Assembly (NCBI RefSeq): GCF_037023725.1
Contig: NZ_CP146077.1
Location: 2,517,001-2,581,000 of the forward strand
Direction of reading: 5' to 3'
DNA: 64,000 nt
DNA from: Pseudomonas bubulae
Lineage (GTDB): Bacteria; Pseudomonadota; Gammaproteobacteria; Pseudomonadales; Pseudomonadaceae
Shown: piece by piece, positions 61,816 to 64,000 of the stretch
Position numbering within the stretch: position 1 is the stretch's first letter
How the letters are laid out: each line of letters begins with the position of its first letter
Notes under the pieces: generated by a model
Database searches by the model: none
Seen by the model: the letters and a program-made list of their open reading frames with translations, nothing else
What the model was told of the DNA's origin: nothing
Translations under genes and position numbers: made by a program

Positions 61816-62409
61816 GCAATCATTACGCAGGCAAGAGCGGCAGTTTCTCAGCTCAAATCCGGGCCTTCGCGGATCGAGCGAAAGATGCCATTGATATGAC
61901 GATGCGCGACATCATCATCAACATAGGTAACAGCGTTATCACGATGTCACCTGTGGGCACTCCTGATGTCTGGAAGATTAACAAGATCAGTCGCGAGTAC
62001 AACCAGGCCGTCGCGGAACACAACGAAAACCTGCGCCAAAATCCGCAAAACTTCGACAAACGTGGCTATCTCAAGCGCGGCTTAAAGCTCAATGACGGCA
62101 TGGGCATACGTGCGCCGCAGGGCTGTGTGGGCGGGCGCTTTCGCGGCAACTGGATGTTCAGTGTCGGATCACCTGACACCTCCACGGTGGATCAGGTAGA
62201 CCCCCGGTGGTAGCCGTTCCATGGCACGTATCGTCAATGGTGCCCTGGAGTTCAATGCAGGGGAGACGGCTTACATCACCAACTCACTGCCTTATGCCAT
62301 CCCCTTGGAGTACGGGCATTCAACCCAGGCACCGAGCGGTATGGTTCGGATCACCCTGGGCAACTTTCAAAAGATTGTTGAAGAGGCCATCAGGAAGAAC
62401 CAGGTATGA
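61812..62409 (+). pseudogene. HK97 gp10-like tail/neck protein gene, frameshifted
   Basis: The first frame runs 133 residues (MSNHYAGKSGSFSAQIRAFA ... CVGGRFRGNWMFSVGSPD) and stops at 62211 after VDQVDPRW. The rest of a gp10 protein follows in the next frame: MARIVNGALEFNAGETAYIT, NSLPYAIPLEYGHSTQAPSG, to 62409. Removing one C from the five-C run at about 62201 joins them as VDQVDPGGSRSMARIV, about 198 residues. Either a real frameshift in a dying prophage or a homopolymer sequencing error. Confidence 0.75.
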
Positions 62410-62822
62410 GCCATAAGATTGTTCGCGCACTGTTTGAGGCCCGGCTGGCAGCTTGGGCAAAGCTGCAGAAGCCTGTACTGCGCATTGCCTATCAAAATGT
62501 GGTGTTCAAGCCTGCTGACGGCGAAACCTACCTGCGGGCTTTCTTGATGCCTGCTCACACGGGGAGCGACGACCTCGCTGGCGAGCATCGGGTTTATACC
62601 GGTCTGTTTCAAATCACCATCGTCACACCTGCCGGAATGGGTTCCGGTGCGGGCGAAGGGTTGGCAGATGACCTGTCTGCTTTGTTTGCCCTCAATGATC
62701 GATTAACCCGGGGTGACTTCACGGTACTGGTGATGACCCCGGTCGAGCCTGGTCCCGAGCAACAAGAAGACACCGGCTGTGCGTTGCCTGTGTCGTTTCA
62801 GTACCGTGCCGACACGACTTGA
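62406..62822 (+). CDS. Phage tail terminator-like protein (DUF4128)
   Basis: A 138-residue protein, MSHKIVRALFEARLAAWAKL at the start and TYLRAFLMPAHTGSDDLAGE, YTGLFQITIVTPAGMGSGAG in the middle, all typical of DUF4128/tail terminator proteins. It overlaps the preceding gene by 4 bases (ATGA). The major tail and tape-measure genes that should follow are absent. Confidence 0.8.
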   Translation: MSHKIVRALFEARLAAWAKLQKPVLRIAYQNVVFKPADGETYLRAFLMPAHTGSDDLAGEHRVYTGLFQITIVTPAGMGSGAGEGLADDLSALFALNDRLTRGDFTVLVMTPVEPGPEQQEDTGCALPVSFQYRADTT

Positions 62823-62829
62823 TCAGTAC

Positions 62830-63066
62830 TTAGGATTTGGCGCGGCGGCTTCTGAACCGCTTCACTAAATACCAAGGCGCGGCCAGTATCAGAACAAGAA
62901 TCGCCGCCAGGGGCAGAGAGTCAACCCAGAGGGACGCTAGAAGCCTGGATTCGATCAACCAACCTTGTGCACTATTCGGATCGGTTTGGGCGTAGGCCGA
63001 CAGCAGTGCAATCACTGAGGTGATTATCGCGAACCAAATGGCGCTACGAACTTGCTCTCGATTCAT
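62830..63066 (-). CDS. Small two-helix membrane protein, opposite strand to the phage genes
   Basis: 78 residues with membrane helices AIWFAIITSVIALLSAYA (about 9-26) and LPLAAILVLILAAPWYLV (about 51-68), and a Lys/Arg tail KRFRSRRAKS. It lies where the tail genes are missing and reads against them, as lysogenic-conversion (moron) genes often do. No function recognised. Confidence 0.6.
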   Translation of the reverse strand: MNREQVRSAIWFAIITSVIALLSAYAQTDPNSAQGWLIESRLLASLWVDSLPLAAILVLILAAPWYLVKRFRSRRAKS

Positions 63067-63178
63067 ATGTGTTTGATTCCCGGAGTGGCATTAAGTAAGG
63101 CGCGCGATCCTATCAACCAGCCGTCATCCGGTCGATGGCTCTATTTGCCAATCCACTGACTTCATCCTAATACGCCCA

Positions 63179-63886
63179 TACCCGAAAGAGTGCTGCGGGC
63201 TGCTGCTGGCCATCGGGCGCAAGCAGCAGTACTTCCCGTGCCGGAACATTGCCAGCGAGCCGAATGAAGAGTTTCGTCTCGATCCAGAAGACTACGCAGC
63301 AGCGGAAGACCTGGGCGAGGTGATCGGCATTGTTCACTCACACCCGGATGCCACCAGCCGGCCGTCTCCGCACGATCTGGCGATGTGCGAGGCTACGGCG
63401 TTGCCATGGCACATCCTGAGTTGGCCTGAAGGCGACTTGCGCACTATTACACCGACCGGAAACACGCCGCTGCTTAAGCGTCCGTTTGTTCACGGCGCCT
63501 GGGATTGCTGGCAGGTCTGTGCGGATTGGTACAAGCGCGAGTGGGGGCTGGAGTTTGAAGCTTTTAGACGGGAGGACGGCTGGTGGGAGAGTGCTGGCAA
63601 CACCAGTTTGTACGAAGCCAATTACGAGGAGGCAGGTTTTGTGCGGGGCGACCAGCCACGGCGTGGTGACCTGATCGTTATGGCGATTGGGCGAACGGTT
63701 CACCCGAATCATGCTGGGATTTATCTCGGTGATGATCCGGAGCTGCCTGGAGAAGAATCAGGGGTGTTCGGGCCGGGGCCGTTTTTGTTGCATCACCTGT
63801 ACGGCAGGCCGTCAGAGGTGATCGTTTATGGCGGCCCTTGGCTGGATCGGACGCAGCTGATCCTCAGGCACACAGATGCAAAATAA
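63179..63886 (+). pseudogene. Phage tail assembly protein K-like (JAMM + NlpC/P60 peptidase), 5' end missing
   Basis: From YPKECCGLLLAIGRK onward it matches lambda gpK-type tail-tip peptidases. The JAMM zinc-isopeptidase motif is complete: E in YPKECCG, HSHP and SxxD in GIVHSHPDATSRPSPHD. The NlpC/P60 domain has Cys in HGAWDCWQVCADWY and His in HPNHAGIYLGDD. The usual first 15-20 residues are absent: the frame is open to 63095 but contains no ATG, GTG or TTG there; an internal GTG at 63320 would remove the JAMM glutamate. Probably a deletion scar. Confidence 0.75.
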
Positions 63887-63920
63887 CTAAAATGACGCGG
63901 CTTACCCGCAGGAGATCAGC

Positions 63921-64000
63921 ATGCACCAACTTAAAACTCAAATGACGAGTACTGGAGCGCTTGTGGTTACCGGTATTGGTACTGGAATTGAAACCAGTCA
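63921..64000 (+). CDS. Start of a gene cut by the right window edge
   Basis: CAGGAG lies 7 bases before the ATG; 26 residues are visible (MHQLKTQMTSTGALVVTGIG...). In lambda-like phages a tail-tip gene (gpI type) follows gpK, but this N-terminus is too short to assign. Confidence 0.45.
   Translation, partial: MHQLKTQMTSTGALVVTGIGTGIETS

Overview
The window is chromosomal DNA of a fluorescent Pseudomonas (P. fluorescens-like lineage). The evidence is the gene content and order (aer, acnA, rlmM-tusA, pdxB, pvdS, the fpvGHJKCDEF operon, gltX, dusC, ibpA, dps), the high GC content, and many copies of the Pseudomonas REP palindrome (GTGGGAGCGGGCTTGCTCGCGA type) between genes. Most of it is ordinary housekeeping chromosome. 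The last 3.6 kb, after tRNA-Val(GAC), is a decayed siphophage-type prophage.

Layout. 1-14 kb: aerotaxis receptor (cut by the window edge), CPBP protease, aconitase A, RlmM, TusA, a MATE pump, PdxB, an MsbA-type ABC exporter, PpnP, an exonuclease, a solute-binding protein and the pyoverdine sigma factor PvdS with a Fur-box promoter. 14-21 kb: periplasmic disulfide module dsbD-dsbE(TlpA)-dsbG with a Sel1-repeat gene and a divergent two-component system matching DsbRS. 21-27.5 kb: glycine module, cycA - gcsR - gcvH - glyA - lipA. Both cycA and gcvH carry sigma-54 (-24/-12) promoters preceded by 18-bp TyrR-like boxes. gcsR is frameshifted before its DNA-binding domain, and gcvP, gcvT and sdaA are absent. 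27.5-37.3 kb: ferripyoverdine processing operon fpvGHJKCDEF, a siderophore-interacting reductase, MntH and a 2-hydroxyacid dehydrogenase. 37.5-46 kb: gltX, a duplicated tRNA-Ala/tRNA-Glu pair, thioesterase, dusC, a heat-shock gene with a sigma-32 promoter and a ROSE-type RNA thermometer, PBP7, a HTH/DUF2975 module, an rRNA-type methyltransferase and dps. 46-60 kb: AzlCD, small proteins, a shikimate dehydrogenase-like enzyme, YceH, two MFS transporters, an approximately 810-bp tandem array of a 129-bp REP-containing unit, SstT, NhaR, a lipoprotein, TerC, a C39-like lipoprotein without catalytic residues, and a PuuB-like oxidase. 60.3-64 kb: tRNA-Val, the 3' end of an integrase gene joined directly to a truncated phage head gene, then phage neck/tail genes with a frameshift and deletions, plus two cargo-like genes.

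The genes form several working units: iron (pvdS and fpv), periplasmic thiol redox under a two-component system, and glycine uptake and catabolism under one sigma-54 activator. The glycine unit looks half dismantled in this genome. No CRISPR array, insertion sequence or clearly novel defence locus was recognised. The most informative unexplained structures are the broken GcsR circuit, the 129-bp tandem array and the prophage relic.
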